In this document: positions 14,837 to 23,360 of the stretch, one piece after another
Numbering within the stretch: position 1 is the first letter of the stretch
Layout of the letters: the number at the start of each line of letters is the position of its first letter
Source of the DNA: Sphingomonadaceae bacterium
Lineage (GTDB): Bacteria; Pseudomonadota; Alphaproteobacteria; Sphingomonadales; Sphingomonadaceae
Length of the DNA: 34,472 bases
Assembly (NCBI GenBank): GCA_947473355.1
Contig: CANJCQ010000045.1
Coordinates: 1-34,472, forward strand
Direction of reading: 5' to 3'
Notes under the pieces: model-generated
Databases searched by the model: none
Told to the model about the DNA's origin: nothing
Seen by the model: only the letters and a program-made list of their open reading frames with translations
Position numbers and translations under genes: made by a program

Positions 14837-16606
14837 ATGCACGATACGATCATTCGCGGCGGCACAGTCATTGATGGCACCGGCGCTGCGGGCTTCACGG
14901 CCGATGTCGCGATCAAGGATGGTGTGATCGTCGAACTGGGCAAAGTCTCCGGCCCGGCGCGCGAGGAAATCGACGCCAGCGGCGCAATCGTCACCCCCGG
15001 CTTCATCGACGTTCACACCCATTATGACGGCCAGTTCCTGTGGGACGAACGGCTTGATCCCAGCTTCACCCACGGCGTCACCACGGCCATCAGCGGCAAC
15101 TGCGGTGTCGGCTTCGCCCCGGTTCACAAGGAACACCGCCAAGCGTTGATCGAGCTGATGGAAGGGGTCGAGGAAATCCCCGGCGTGGTGCTCGATGAAG
15201 GGCTCGACTGGAACTGGAAGAGCTTCCCCGACTATCTCGACCGGCTCGCCGCGCGGCAATATACCATGGATATTGCCAGCCACATCACTCACGCCCCCTT
15301 GCGCGTCTTCGTCATGGGCGAGCGTGCGCTGAAGCACGAAGCGGCAACCGCAGAAGACGTCGCCGAAATGGCCCGGCTGGTGCGCGAGGCAATGGATGCC
15401 GGGGCCATCGGCTTTTCCGGCGCGCGGCTGCTCGAACATTTCTCCAGCAAGGGCGAGCATGTTCCTGGCACTTTCGCCGAGGATGACGAGTTGCTCGGCA
15501 TGGCCAGGGCCCTGAGCGATTCGGGCCACGGCGTGTTTCAGATCATTCCGCTCGGCGGGGTCGGCTCCAGCATGTTCGAACATGCCGGTCGCGACGCGCG
15601 CCGCGCCGAACATGAGCGCATCGAGCGCATTGCAGAAGTCTCGGGCCGCCCGCTGACCTATTCGCTGGTCCAGTTCAATGCCGATGGCGAGGACTGGCGG
15701 ATGATGATCGAGCTTTCGGAAGGCGCCGAGGCGAGGGGCCTGCCGATCACCCCGCAAGTCGGAGCACGCTCGGTCGGCGCGATGACCACGCTCGATGGCA
15801 CCCACATTTTCGTGCTGCGCAAGAGCTACCACGATGTGGCCCATCTGCCGCTGGCCGAACGCGTCGTGGCCCTGCGCGATCCCGCCCGCCGCGCCGCGAT
15901 CCTCAGCGAAGTGAGCGACCCTGCGCTGGTCGCAGCCGATCCCCAGCTCGGGGCCTTCATCGCCATGATTTCCACCCGCATCGCCGGCGTCTTCCCGATG
16001 ACCCTGCCGCTCGACTACGAACCCATGCCCGAAGGCCGGCTCGAAGTGCTGGCCGCGCAGGCCGGGGTCTCGATGGAGGAATATCTCTACGATCACTACG
16101 CCGCAGGCGACGGCACCAATGTCTGTGCCAGCCACGTGCTCAATTTTGTGGGCGGGGGCCTGGAAGGCTCATACGAGATGATCAAGCGCGATATCACCGC
16201 CAGCGGTCTCGCCGATGGCGGCGCGCACATGCGGATGATCTGCGACGCCTCGATGCCGACCTTCATGCTCACCTTCTGGGGCCGCGATCGCAAACGTGGC
16301 CCGATCCTGCCGGTCGAACATCTGGTCCGCAAACTCAGCCTGAAGAACGCCCAGCTCTATGGCCTGACTGACCGCGGCCAGATCGCCGTGGGCAAGCGCG
16401 CCGATATCAACGTCATCGATTTCGAGAACCTCGCGCTCCACATGCCGCACATCGCCCACGACCTGCCCAAAGGCAGCCCGCGAATGCTGCAAGGCGCGAG
16501 CGGCTATCTTGCGACCATGGTCGCCGGCGTGCTGACCCGGCGCAATGACGCTGAGACCGGGGCAAGACCGGGCCGCTTGATCCGCTCAGGCGTGGCTCCG
16601 CATTGA
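14837..16606 (+). CDS. D-aminoacylase-type amidohydrolase
   Basis: ATG 14837 is chosen because GGGAGAGAC lies just upstream. The 589-residue protein is a metal-dependent amidohydrolase of the N-acyl-D-amino-acid deacylase group. The opening 'DTIIRGGTVIDGTGAAGF' is the small beta-sandwich domain. 'PGFIDVHTHYDGQ' holds the HxH metal ligands His60 and His62, and 'ISGNCGVGFAPV' contains Cys89, the cysteine position used as a metal ligand in D-aminoacylases. The C-terminus 'GQIAVGKRADINVID' closes the sandwich. Size agrees with sphingomonad relatives of this group. Its promoter faces the TetR gene, and together with the amidase it forms a likely co-regulated pair of amide-cleaving enzymes. Confidence 0.9.
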   Translation: MHDTIIRGGTVIDGTGAAGFTADVAIKDGVIVELGKVSGPAREEIDASGAIVTPGFIDVHTHYDGQFLWDERLDPSFTHGVTTAISGNCGVGFAPVHKEHRQALIELMEGVEEIPGVVLDEGLDWNWKSFPDYLDRLAARQYTMDIASHITHAPLRVFVMGERALKHEAATAEDVAEMARLVREAMDAGAIGFSGARLLEHFSSKGEHVPGTFAEDDELLGMARALSDSGHGVFQIIPLGGVGSSMFEHAGRDARRAEHERIERIAEVSGRPLTYSLVQFNADGEDWRMMIELSEGAEARGLPITPQVGARSVGAMTTLDGTHIFVLRKSYHDVAHLPLAERVVALRDPARRAAILSEVSDPALVAADPQLGAFIAMISTRIAGVFPMTLPLDYEPMPEGRLEVLAAQAGVSMEEYLYDHYAAGDGTNVCASHVLNFVGGGLEGSYEMIKRDITASGLADGGAHMRMICDASMPTFMLTFWGRDRKRGPILPVEHLVRKLSLKNAQLYGLTDRGQIAVGKRADINVIDFENLALHMPHIAHDLPKGSPRMLQGASGYLATMVAGVLTRRNDAETGARPGRLIRSGVAPH

Positions 16607-16623
16607 GGGGAGGCGGAAGTTCC

Positions 16624-18300
16624 CTAAATCTCGCCCGCCCGCGCAAACCTGGAAATGAAGTCCCCGGCGCGGAAGGCCAGCGCCTCGATAGTCTGGGTCG
16701 GCTGGCCGCGGCCGGAGGTGACCATGCTCGAACCATCGCACAGGAACAGGTTCTTCACGTCATGCGTGCGGTGATACTTGTCGATCACTGAGGTGGAGGG
16801 ATCGTTGCCCATGCGAGCCGTGCCGAGCAGGTGGACGCCGCCTGACGAAGCGCCGACTTCGCCCGGATCGATCTGCTTGGCCCCGGCCGCATCCATGATC
16901 TCCACCGCGCGCTGGACCAGCCAGTTGGCGTGCTTGAGGTCATCCGGGTGGTCCTTGTGGGTGACCCGGATCGCCGGCACGCCCCATGCGTCCTTCAGTT
17001 CTGGATCGATGTCGATGCGGTTGCTCTCCACTGCCAGCGAAGTGCCGTGGCCCGAGCAGTTCATCCAGTAGGTGTAGGATTCGAGGTATTCCTTGAAGCG
17101 GGGCCCCCAGGTCGGGGTACCCTCGGGCACGTTCTGGCCCCAGGTCAGCGGGCCACCTGAGCGCGCATCGAAGCCGCCGCCGCCATAGAAGCCGCGCTTG
17201 GGATCGCTGTCATACCAGTCGTGCAGGATGCGGGTAACGTTGGCGCCCTTGTACTCGTTCAGCGGCTGCTCGAACCGGGCCTGTGCGCCGCCGCCCTTGT
17301 TGAACATCAGATAACGGCCGACTGCGCCGCTCGAATTGGCGAGGCCCTGCGGCGCAGAACTGGTCGCCGAATTGAGCAGCAGCTTGGGCGTTTCCGAACC
17401 ATTGGCGCAGACCACCACGGCGCGGGCCGGCTGGAAATGCTCCACCTTGTTCTTGTCGAAGTAATGCACCCCGGTGGCTTTCCCGGCGGCATTCATGCCG
17501 ATGCGGTACACATAGCTGTCAGAGCGCACCTCGCACTTGCCTGTCGCCTCGGCCTCGGGGATGACAGTCCACACCGACGATGATTTGGCCATTACCTCGC
17601 AGCCGAACCCGCCGCACAGGCCGCACTGCACGCAAGGCGGGCGGTCCTTGTAGACAATCGAATTGATCGCCAGCGGCGCCGGGTAAGGATGCAGCCCCAG
17701 CTTGCGCGCACCGCGCTCGAACAGCACGCCCGAGCTCTTCACCGGCAGCGGCGGCATCGGATAGGGCTTGCTACGCCACGGATCGAACGGGCTCGATCCC
17801 GCCAACCCGGAAACGCCGACTTCCCATTCCACCTTGGTGTAATAGGGCTCAAGCTCGGCATAGGTGATCGGCCAATCAACCAGACTCGCTCCCGCGATCG
17901 GCCCCAGCTTGCTGCCTTCGATGAAGTCGATTTCGTGCAGCCGCCAGAAGTTGGCGTTGAAGTGCGCGCTGGAGCCGCCGACGATGCGGGCATAGGTCAG
18001 CGGATTGCGGCCCGAAACGCGTTCGGCCTTCTGGCTCTCATCCCGGCGGAAGGTTTGCGGATTGGTGACCGGGCTGTTGGTAATGCCTGAAAGGTTGCGA
18101 TACTTGAGTTCGTCGTGCTCGAAGTCCTCCGGCGCCATGCGCGGGCCTTGTTCCATCACCACGACGCTGTTGCCGGCTCGCGACAGTTCGCGCGCCATGA
18201 TCCCGCCCGAAGCGCCCGAGCCGACGACGATGAAATCGACCGTCTCCTTGGTCGTATAGGTCTTGCGCCGCGGTGCGTTGCTGTTCGGATTTCTGCGCAT
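16624..18300 (-). CDS. GMC-family FAD dehydrogenase, large subunit
   Basis: This 558-residue protein starts at ATG 18300 behind AAGGAG. The FAD motif GSGASG (27-32) and 'RIVGGSSAHFNANFWR' are GMC landmarks, and 'GGVHLLGTARMG' contains the probable catalytic His. The second catalytic position, usually in 'NPTLTI', here reads 'GQPTQTI'. Four cysteines in 'PPCVQCGLCGGFGC' (223, 226, 229, 234) are reminiscent of the iron-sulfur site in FAD-dependent glucose dehydrogenase alpha subunits, though the spacing differs. It lies 14 bases after the gluconate-2-dehydrogenase subunit-3-like gene, so the two form a membrane/periplasmic alcohol or sugar dehydrogenase. No cytochrome subunit gene is adjacent. 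Confidence 0.9.
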   Translation of the reverse strand: MRRNPNSNAPRRKTYTTKETVDFIVVGSGASGGIMARELSRAGNSVVVMEQGPRMAPEDFEHDELKYRNLSGITNSPVTNPQTFRRDESQKAERVSGRNPLTYARIVGGSSAHFNANFWRLHEIDFIEGSKLGPIAGASLVDWPITYAELEPYYTKVEWEVGVSGLAGSSPFDPWRSKPYPMPPLPVKSSGVLFERGARKLGLHPYPAPLAINSIVYKDRPPCVQCGLCGGFGCEVMAKSSSVWTVIPEAEATGKCEVRSDSYVYRIGMNAAGKATGVHYFDKNKVEHFQPARAVVVCANGSETPKLLLNSATSSAPQGLANSSGAVGRYLMFNKGGGAQARFEQPLNEYKGANVTRILHDWYDSDPKRGFYGGGGFDARSGGPLTWGQNVPEGTPTWGPRFKEYLESYTYWMNCSGHGTSLAVESNRIDIDPELKDAWGVPAIRVTHKDHPDDLKHANWLVQRAVEIMDAAGAKQIDPGEVGASSGGVHLLGTARMGNDPSTSVIDKYHRTHDVKNLFLCDGSSMVTSGRGQPTQTIEALAFRAGDFISRFARAGEI

Positions 18301-18314
18301 GGGGGTCGGCTCCT

Positions 18315-18950
18315 TCAGGCAGTGTAGGGCTTGGTGCCGGGATAGGGTTCGAACCCGGGGTAATCGATGTCGTAGAAGCCAAAGGGCGGCGCCCAGGAGT
18401 GGTTGTCTTCCACGCCCAGCAGGTTCCAGCCCTTGTATTCGCTGTTGCCGCCATATTTGGGCAGCGCGATCAGCCCGAGCACGGTCAGGCGGCGCACGGC
18501 GGCGAAAAAGGGAGTCTTTTCCTCCTCGTGCAGCCAGGCGGTCTGCATCGCCTCGGAGGCCGCAGAGAACGACTTGTTGCTGGTGCAGAACTTGGTGCAG
18601 AATGAATTGGTGAACTCTGTCAGCCCGGCGCGGAATGCAGGGAGCTGGCCGACAAAGAAGCTGCCCAGCGCATTGTCGATGAAATAGATCACCCGCGCGT
18701 CCTTCGCACCGGGCTTGGCCCCGCCGGGCACGATCAGATTGGCTATGGCTTCGACTTCGGCCGCTTCGGCAGCAGTCAGGGTGGTGAGCGCGGTGTGAGA
18801 GCTGCCGCCCATGTCCATGCCCTTCATGTCATGGCCCGCCTTTTCGGCGGCAAAAGCGATCTGCGGCCAGTTCATCGCGATCCAGCCCGCGCTGGCGAGC
18901 TCACCGATGGCGGCCATGAACTGGCGCCGCGAGGGGATAGGTTTGTCCAT
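18315..18950 (-). CDS. Gluconate 2-dehydrogenase subunit 3-like protein, TAT-exported
   Basis: ATG 18950 is chosen because GGAGCGG lies just before it and the product then begins with an export signal. The 211-residue protein opens with a twin-arginine motif (SRRQFM, residues 7-12), followed by a hydrophobic stretch and a likely cleavage region 'AFAA'. The mature part has the small-subunit pattern 'LTAAEAAEVEAIANLIVPGG' and ends with 'NLLGVEDNHSWAPPFGFYDI', as in Gluconate_2-dh3 proteins. This subunit normally carries the folded FAD subunit through the TAT pathway. It also has a Met/His-rich 'HDMKGMDMGGSSH' stretch that could bind copper or other metals. Confidence 0.85.
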   Translation of the reverse strand: MDKPIPSRRQFMAAIGELASAGWIAMNWPQIAFAAEKAGHDMKGMDMGGSSHTALTTLTAAEAAEVEAIANLIVPGGAKPGAKDARVIYFIDNALGSFFVGQLPAFRAGLTEFTNSFCTKFCTSNKSFSAASEAMQTAWLHEEEKTPFFAAVRRLTVLGLIALPKYGGNSEYKGWNLLGVEDNHSWAPPFGFYDIDYPGFEPYPGTKPYTA

Positions 18951-19082
18951 GTGCCGCTCCAAATGAGGCTTGAAAGCCGTTGGAGTTAGCGCATGCAAAG
19001 GGCGCCCAAGGGATACGGCAAACTGCGCATGGACACGCAGGTCACCAGATGTGGGGGAGCGATCAGCTCCAGGCAAATTCAG

Positions 19083-19117
19083 CCGGGCAGCCCTGAAACC
19101 AGCTCAGGACTGCCCGG
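19083..19117 (-). terminator. Hairpin after the E1 dehydrogenase gene
   Basis: A 14-base stem (CCGGGCAGCCCTGA, 19083-19096, with TCAGGACTGCCCGG, 19104-19117) pairs everywhere except one wobble position, around a 7-base loop. It starts 10 bases after the stop of the minus-strand E1 gene. No long T-run follows, so it is either a weak intrinsic terminator or an mRNA 3'-end protector. The rest of the 19118-19126 and 18951-19082 gap shows nothing else clear. Confidence 0.6.
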
Positions 19118-19126
19118 TCTGATTGA

Positions 19127-21175
19127 TCAGCCACGATCACGCATCACTTCGCGCACGCGGGCAACGATCGTGCCGGCGTTGGGCATCTGCTGCATCTCGA
19201 CCGTCGACGAGAAGCTGATCGGCGTATAGACCGCGCCGAACCGCGAGGCGGGGGCCTTGAGGATCGGGAACAGTTCCTCGTTGATCGTCGAAGCGATTTC
19301 CGAACCCAGTCCGCAGAATTCGGTGGCGGCATGGACCACCAGCGCGCGGCGGGTCTTCTTCACCGAATCGAGCACCCGGTGATAATCGAGCGGCATCAGC
19401 GAGCGCAGATCGATAACCTCGGCATTGACGCCTTCCTTGGCCAGTTCCTCGGCGGCAGCCATGCACTGGCTGACCTGCCAGCCAAACGAGATCAGCGTGA
19501 TGTCGCTGCCCTCGCGGCGGACCTTGGCGACGCCGAACGGCACCCGGTAATCGCCCAGCGGCACGTCTTCCTTGGGCGCGCCGAAGTTGAGCAGCATCGA
19601 TTCCAGATGGACGCAGGGGTCTTCGTCGAAGATGCAGGTGGTCAGCAGGCCGCGCGCATCGAGCGGCGTCGAGGGATAGGCCACCTTCAGCCCTGGAACA
19701 TGCAGCAGCCATGCCTCGAGCGATTGGCTGTGCTGCGCGCCGAAGCCGCCGATCCCGCCTGACATCATGATGCGGATGGTCATCGGCGCGTGGGTTGCGC
19801 TGCCTGACATATAGCGCTGCTTGGCAGCGTGGTTGGCGATCTGGTCCATGGTCACGGCAGTGAAATCCGAGAACATCAGTTCAGCGACCGGCCGCATGCC
19901 GACCAGCGAGGCGCCAATGGCGCAGCCGATGATCGCTTGCTCCGCAATAGGCGTGGGGCGCACGCGCTCCTTGCCCCACTTGGTTTCAAGGCCAGCGCTG
20001 GTCTTGAACACGCCGCCCGGCGGATCGCCGATATCTTCGCCCAGCAGGAACACGCCGGGATCGGCAGCAAGCGCCAGATCCTGCGCCGTGACAACGGCTT
20101 CCTGGATGCCCATGCTCCTGGTTTCGCCGACAGGCGCCGCTTCCTCGGCGCGGACCGGATAGAAGCCCCGCCGCGGCACGTCATCGCTGTTGGCATAGAC
20201 GTCGCTGTACATGTCCGCTTCGGTGATCGGATCGCTGGCAAGCGCAAAGGCAAGCGCATCGGCCACTTCCGCCGCTGCAGCGCCGTCCATTGCGGCAAGC
20301 TCTGCCTCGGTGCAGATCCCGGCATCGAGCAACAGCGCGCGGGTCTTGGGCACCGGCCAGTTGGCGCGGCCGGCTGCCAGCTCTTCCTTGGTCAGAAGCT
20401 CGTTGGGCTGAAAGCCCGCATGGGTGCCGAGCCGCAGCGTCAGCGCCTCGACAAACACCGGACCTTTTCCTGCGCGCACATCAGCCACGACTTCCTTCAT
20501 CCCGGCATAGAAAGCCGCCGGATTGTTGCCATCCAGCTTGACCCCGCGGAAGCCATAGCCCGCCGCGCGGCCCGCGAAGTCGGGGCTCGCAGTATAATCC
20601 GGAATCTTCGTATATTCGCCGATCTGGTTGTTCTGGCACATGAAAATGATCGGCAGCTTCCACGCACCCGCCAGGTTCATCGCCTCGTGCACCGCGCCGA
20701 TGCTTGTCGCGCCGTCGCCGAAATTGACCACGGTCACCCGGTCCTGCCCACGCATCTTGGCGGCCAGCGCCAGGCCATTGGCGATCGGCGTGCCCGCGCC
20801 GACGATGGCTGTGGTCAGCATCGAGCCGCTTTCCGGATCGGAAATATGCGGCGCGCCGCCCTTGCCCTTGTTGAGGCCATCCTTGCGCGCCAATGCCTCG
20901 GCGAACAGGCCCTTCAGCGGAACTCCCTTGGCAACTTGATCGTGAATGCCGCGATAGATGGTGACCATGTAGTCATTCTTGTCGGTCAGCGAAGCCAGAG
21001 TCGCCGGAATCGCTTCCTGCCCGGTCATCGGCCAGTAAGTCATCTGGAACTTGCCTGACTGCGTTCCGGACTTGATCGCCTTGTCGACCTCATGGATCCG
21101 CGACATCTGGCGGTAAATTTCCACCAGCACTTCAGGTTCGATGCCCAGGTTGGTGCGCGATGATGCTTCGGTCAT
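19127..21175 (-). CDS. Fused alpha/beta E1 of a TPP-dependent 2-oxoacid dehydrogenase
   Basis: ATG 21175 is chosen because GGAGAGAG lies just upstream. The 682-residue protein joins both E1 subunits. Residues 1 to about 345 are the alpha part, with 'YRGIHDQVAKGVP', 'GKGGAPHISD' and the thiamine diphosphate motif from GDG (153-155) to NN (182-183). Residues from about 354 are the beta part ('MGIQEAVVTAQDLAL', 'LGEDIGDPPGGVF', 'PIAEQAIIGCAIGASL', 'VIDLRSLMPLD'). Such enzymes decarboxylate pyruvate, branched-chain or other 2-oxoacids, or with other partners act as acetoin dehydrogenase. No E2 (lipoyl acyltransferase) or E3 gene is in the window, so the partner is elsewhere or the enzyme has another acceptor. 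Confidence 0.9.
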   Translation of the reverse strand: MTEASSRTNLGIEPEVLVEIYRQMSRIHEVDKAIKSGTQSGKFQMTYWPMTGQEAIPATLASLTDKNDYMVTIYRGIHDQVAKGVPLKGLFAEALARKDGLNKGKGGAPHISDPESGSMLTTAIVGAGTPIANGLALAAKMRGQDRVTVVNFGDGATSIGAVHEAMNLAGAWKLPIIFMCQNNQIGEYTKIPDYTASPDFAGRAAGYGFRGVKLDGNNPAAFYAGMKEVVADVRAGKGPVFVEALTLRLGTHAGFQPNELLTKEELAAGRANWPVPKTRALLLDAGICTEAELAAMDGAAAAEVADALAFALASDPITEADMYSDVYANSDDVPRRGFYPVRAEEAAPVGETRSMGIQEAVVTAQDLALAADPGVFLLGEDIGDPPGGVFKTSAGLETKWGKERVRPTPIAEQAIIGCAIGASLVGMRPVAELMFSDFTAVTMDQIANHAAKQRYMSGSATHAPMTIRIMMSGGIGGFGAQHSQSLEAWLLHVPGLKVAYPSTPLDARGLLTTCIFDEDPCVHLESMLLNFGAPKEDVPLGDYRVPFGVAKVRREGSDITLISFGWQVSQCMAAAEELAKEGVNAEVIDLRSLMPLDYHRVLDSVKKTRRALVVHAATEFCGLGSEIASTINEELFPILKAPASRFGAVYTPISFSSTVEMQQMPNAGTIVARVREVMRDRG

Positions 21176-21219
21176 GTTTCTCTCTCCGGATACAGCAGGT
21201 AAACTTTGCATGCCCTTTG

Positions 21220-21234
21220 CCCGCGAATTGCGGG
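21220..21234. promoter_or_regulatory. Small palindrome in the E1/DUF2332 divergent region
   Basis: CCCGC-GAATT-GCGGG is a perfect 5-base inverted repeat with a 5-base palindromic core, lying 45 bases upstream of the E1 start and 85 bases upstream of the DUF2332 start. It may be a regulator site; with GC-rich arms this short, chance is also plausible. Confidence 0.25.
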
Positions 21235-21318
21235 TAAGGTCGAGCATAAAATTTCACATTGAGGTCAAAATTCAGGATTTTCCCGTCCCGAGGGACATCG
21301 CCAAAGGAATTGCGCGGA

Positions 21319-22407
21319 GTGACTGACAACGGGGAACGCTATGCCAGCGTTGCCGCTGCGTTTCGCACCGGCGCGCAAAGTTATGGTTCGTTTGGCGCGC
21401 CGCTCTATTCGGCGCTGTGTGCTGGCGGGGCGGAGGACCCGGAGATCATCGAGCTTGCCACCCATGCCCAGCTCGGCGCCCAGCCTGTGTTTCACTTGCT
21501 GACTGCGATTCACTTCCTTGTGCTGGGCCATCCGGACGATCCGCTGGCCCGTTACTTTCCGACTTTGGCGGCAGAGCCCCTGCCGGCGGGGGAGGCATGG
21601 CCGGCCTTTCAGAGTTTTTGCCGGGCAAGGCGTGGCGAGATCATCGAGACCCTGAACAACACGACCGTGCAGACCACTTTCGCCGATCGCTGCGCCACGA
21701 TCCTGCCGCCTATTGTCTGGGTGGCCGATGCGATCGGTGAACCGCTGCACTTGATCGAGATCGGCTGCAGTGCGGGGGTGCTGCTGACGCTCGACAAATA
21801 TGCCTATGCCTACGATGGCCATGCACGGATCGGCGCTGCGGATGCGCCGCTGACTTTCGCGGCGACGATTCTGGGAGATCCGCCGCTCCGCATTCCGCGG
21901 ATTGCCAGCCGCACCGGGCTCGATCTGCGCCCGCTCGATGCCGCAAAACCCGACGAACGCCGCTGGCTGATCGCGCAGATTTTCCCTGAGTATCGCCAGC
22001 AGCGCGAGCAGCTGGAAGTGGCATTGGATGTCGTCGCTGTAACCGATATCGCCAAGATCACGGGCGATGCGCTTCAGACGCTTCCCGGCGTGCTGGCCGC
22101 TACCGGCGATCCCGTCTGCATTTTCCACTCGGTCTGCCTGTCATACTGGACGGCGGAGGCGCGGGCGGAACTGGACGCGATGCTGGCAAGCGCTTCACGA
22201 GGCGGGCGCACAATCTACCGGGTCGGCAGCGAGCCTTCCGCAAGCTTCAGCGCTTGGAACAAGGGGCACAATCGCACGCAAGGCGAAAAGCCGCCGCCCT
22301 CCGGCGAAATCACGATCACGCGCTATGCCGGGGGCGAAGTCGATAGCCGGATCGTGGCTACCAACGGTGTCGGCCAGCCCTTCATTTGGACAGGCTGGGG
22401 CGAATAG
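21319..22407 (+). CDS. DUF2332 family protein
   Basis: GTG 21319 is the likely start, with AAAGGA about 10 bases upstream; no ATG is available near the conserved N-terminus. The 362-residue product matches the DUF2332 pattern: 'AQPVFHLLTAIHFLVL', 'FCRARRGEIIETLNNTTVQT', 'RCATILPPIVWVAD', and especially 'LHLIEIGCSAGVLLTLDKYA', which looks like an S-adenosylmethionine-binding GxSAG loop. The biochemical role of the family is not established to my knowledge; a methyltransferase-like fold is suggested by the glycine loop. It stands alone, divergent from the E1 gene and convergent with an SDR. The following gap (22408-22568) shows only weak hairpins. Confidence 0.8.
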   Translation: MTDNGERYASVAAAFRTGAQSYGSFGAPLYSALCAGGAEDPEIIELATHAQLGAQPVFHLLTAIHFLVLGHPDDPLARYFPTLAAEPLPAGEAWPAFQSFCRARRGEIIETLNNTTVQTTFADRCATILPPIVWVADAIGEPLHLIEIGCSAGVLLTLDKYAYAYDGHARIGAADAPLTFAATILGDPPLRIPRIASRTGLDLRPLDAAKPDERRWLIAQIFPEYRQQREQLEVALDVVAVTDIAKITGDALQTLPGVLAATGDPVCIFHSVCLSYWTAEARAELDAMLASASRGGRTIYRVGSEPSASFSAWNKGHNRTQGEKPPPSGEITITRYAGGEVDSRIVATNGVGQPFIWTGWGE

Positions 22408-22568
22408 CCGGACCGATTTTCCTACATCGCCAGAGCCTGTTATGTTCACCGCGTCCTTTTGCACCCTCAATTCGGGCGAAAGGTGAAGGTGCAACAGTGT
22501 CTTGGCCTAAGCTTCATCAACTTCGGCCCGCGAATCGGCGCAATTGAGCCGAGTCGCGGCGCGGAAGG

Positions 22569-23342
22569 TCAGAACCGCTGGCCGCCATCAAGGCGGATGG
22601 TGGTGCTGTTGAGGAAGTCATTCTCGACAATCTGCTGCGCCAGCATGGCATATTCGTCGGGCTCGCCCATCCGTTTGGGGTTCAGAACCAGCGGGCCGAA
22701 GGTTTCTTTGGCCTTGTCGTCGCCCATCATGGCATAGGCGAAGGTCAGGAAAGTGCCAGGCGCTATCGCCATCGAGCGGATGCCGAGCGGGGCGAGGTCG
22801 CGGGCCAGATTGAGCGCCATGGCGATGATCCCGCCCTTGGCGGCGCCATAGGGGACCTGCCCCGGTTGGCCCTCGAAACCGGCGATCGAGGCAGTGTTGA
22901 TGATGACGCCGCGCTGGTTGGAATCGAGCGGCTCGTTGCCGGCCATGGCCTGGGCGGCGACCGAGGAGACGAGGTAGGCGCTGGTGAGGTAAACCGCGAT
23001 GGTATGGGCGAAATGGGCAAGGCTCACCCGGCTGCCATCGCGGCCAACAGTGCGGCCGCCCTTGTCCGGCGGCGGCGGGCCGCCATGGGCGATGACGGCG
23101 GCGCGCAGCGGGGCGAGCGCCTTGGCTGCTTCGACTGCAGCGACGACCGAGTCCTCGCTCATAATGTCGGTGCGCAGATAGACCGAGCCATTGCCGAGTT
23201 CGGCTGCCAGCGCTGCGCCGCGCTCATCGGCGACATCGGCGATGACGACCTTGGCGCCGAGTTTGGCAAGGCGGCGCGCGGTGGCTCCGCCGAAGCCGCC
23301 TGCGCCGCCAGTGATGAGGACGGAGCCGTTCGAGATATCCAT
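22569..23342 (-). CDS. SDR dehydrogenase, 3-hydroxyacyl-CoA dehydrogenase-like
   Basis: This 257-residue SDR begins at ATG 23342 behind AGGAGA. It has the cofactor loop TGGAGGFG (11-18), Ser152, Tyr165 and Lys169 (YGAAK). The usual NNAG strand reads 'IAHGG' (81-88 region). The sequence resembles type 2 3-hydroxyacyl-CoA dehydrogenases (HSD17B10-like: 'GVIINTASIAGFEGQPGQ', then 'VPYGAAKGGI'). It is the last gene of the Rieske-LLM-ACAD-ACAD-SDR operon, 18 bases after the second acyl-CoA dehydrogenase gene, and would fit oxidation of a hydroxyacyl-CoA formed after dehydrogenation and hydration. No hydratase is in this operon; the MaoC-like protein at 8653-9786 could supply that step. Confidence 0.9.
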   Translation of the reverse strand: MDISNGSVLITGGAGGFGGATARRLAKLGAKVVIADVADERGAALAAELGNGSVYLRTDIMSEDSVVAAVEAAKALAPLRAAVIAHGGPPPPDKGGRTVGRDGSRVSLAHFAHTIAVYLTSAYLVSSVAAQAMAGNEPLDSNQRGVIINTASIAGFEGQPGQVPYGAAKGGIIAMALNLARDLAPLGIRSMAIAPGTFLTFAYAMMGDDKAKETFGPLVLNPKRMGEPDEYAMLAQQIVENDFLNSTTIRLDGGQRF

Positions 23343-23360
23343 GGGTTGTCTCCTGATTGT

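Noticed and set aside
14744..16135. A 463-codon open frame on the minus strand
   Set aside because: It is opposite the D-aminoacylase-type gene, which has full family motifs; the antisense product has none.
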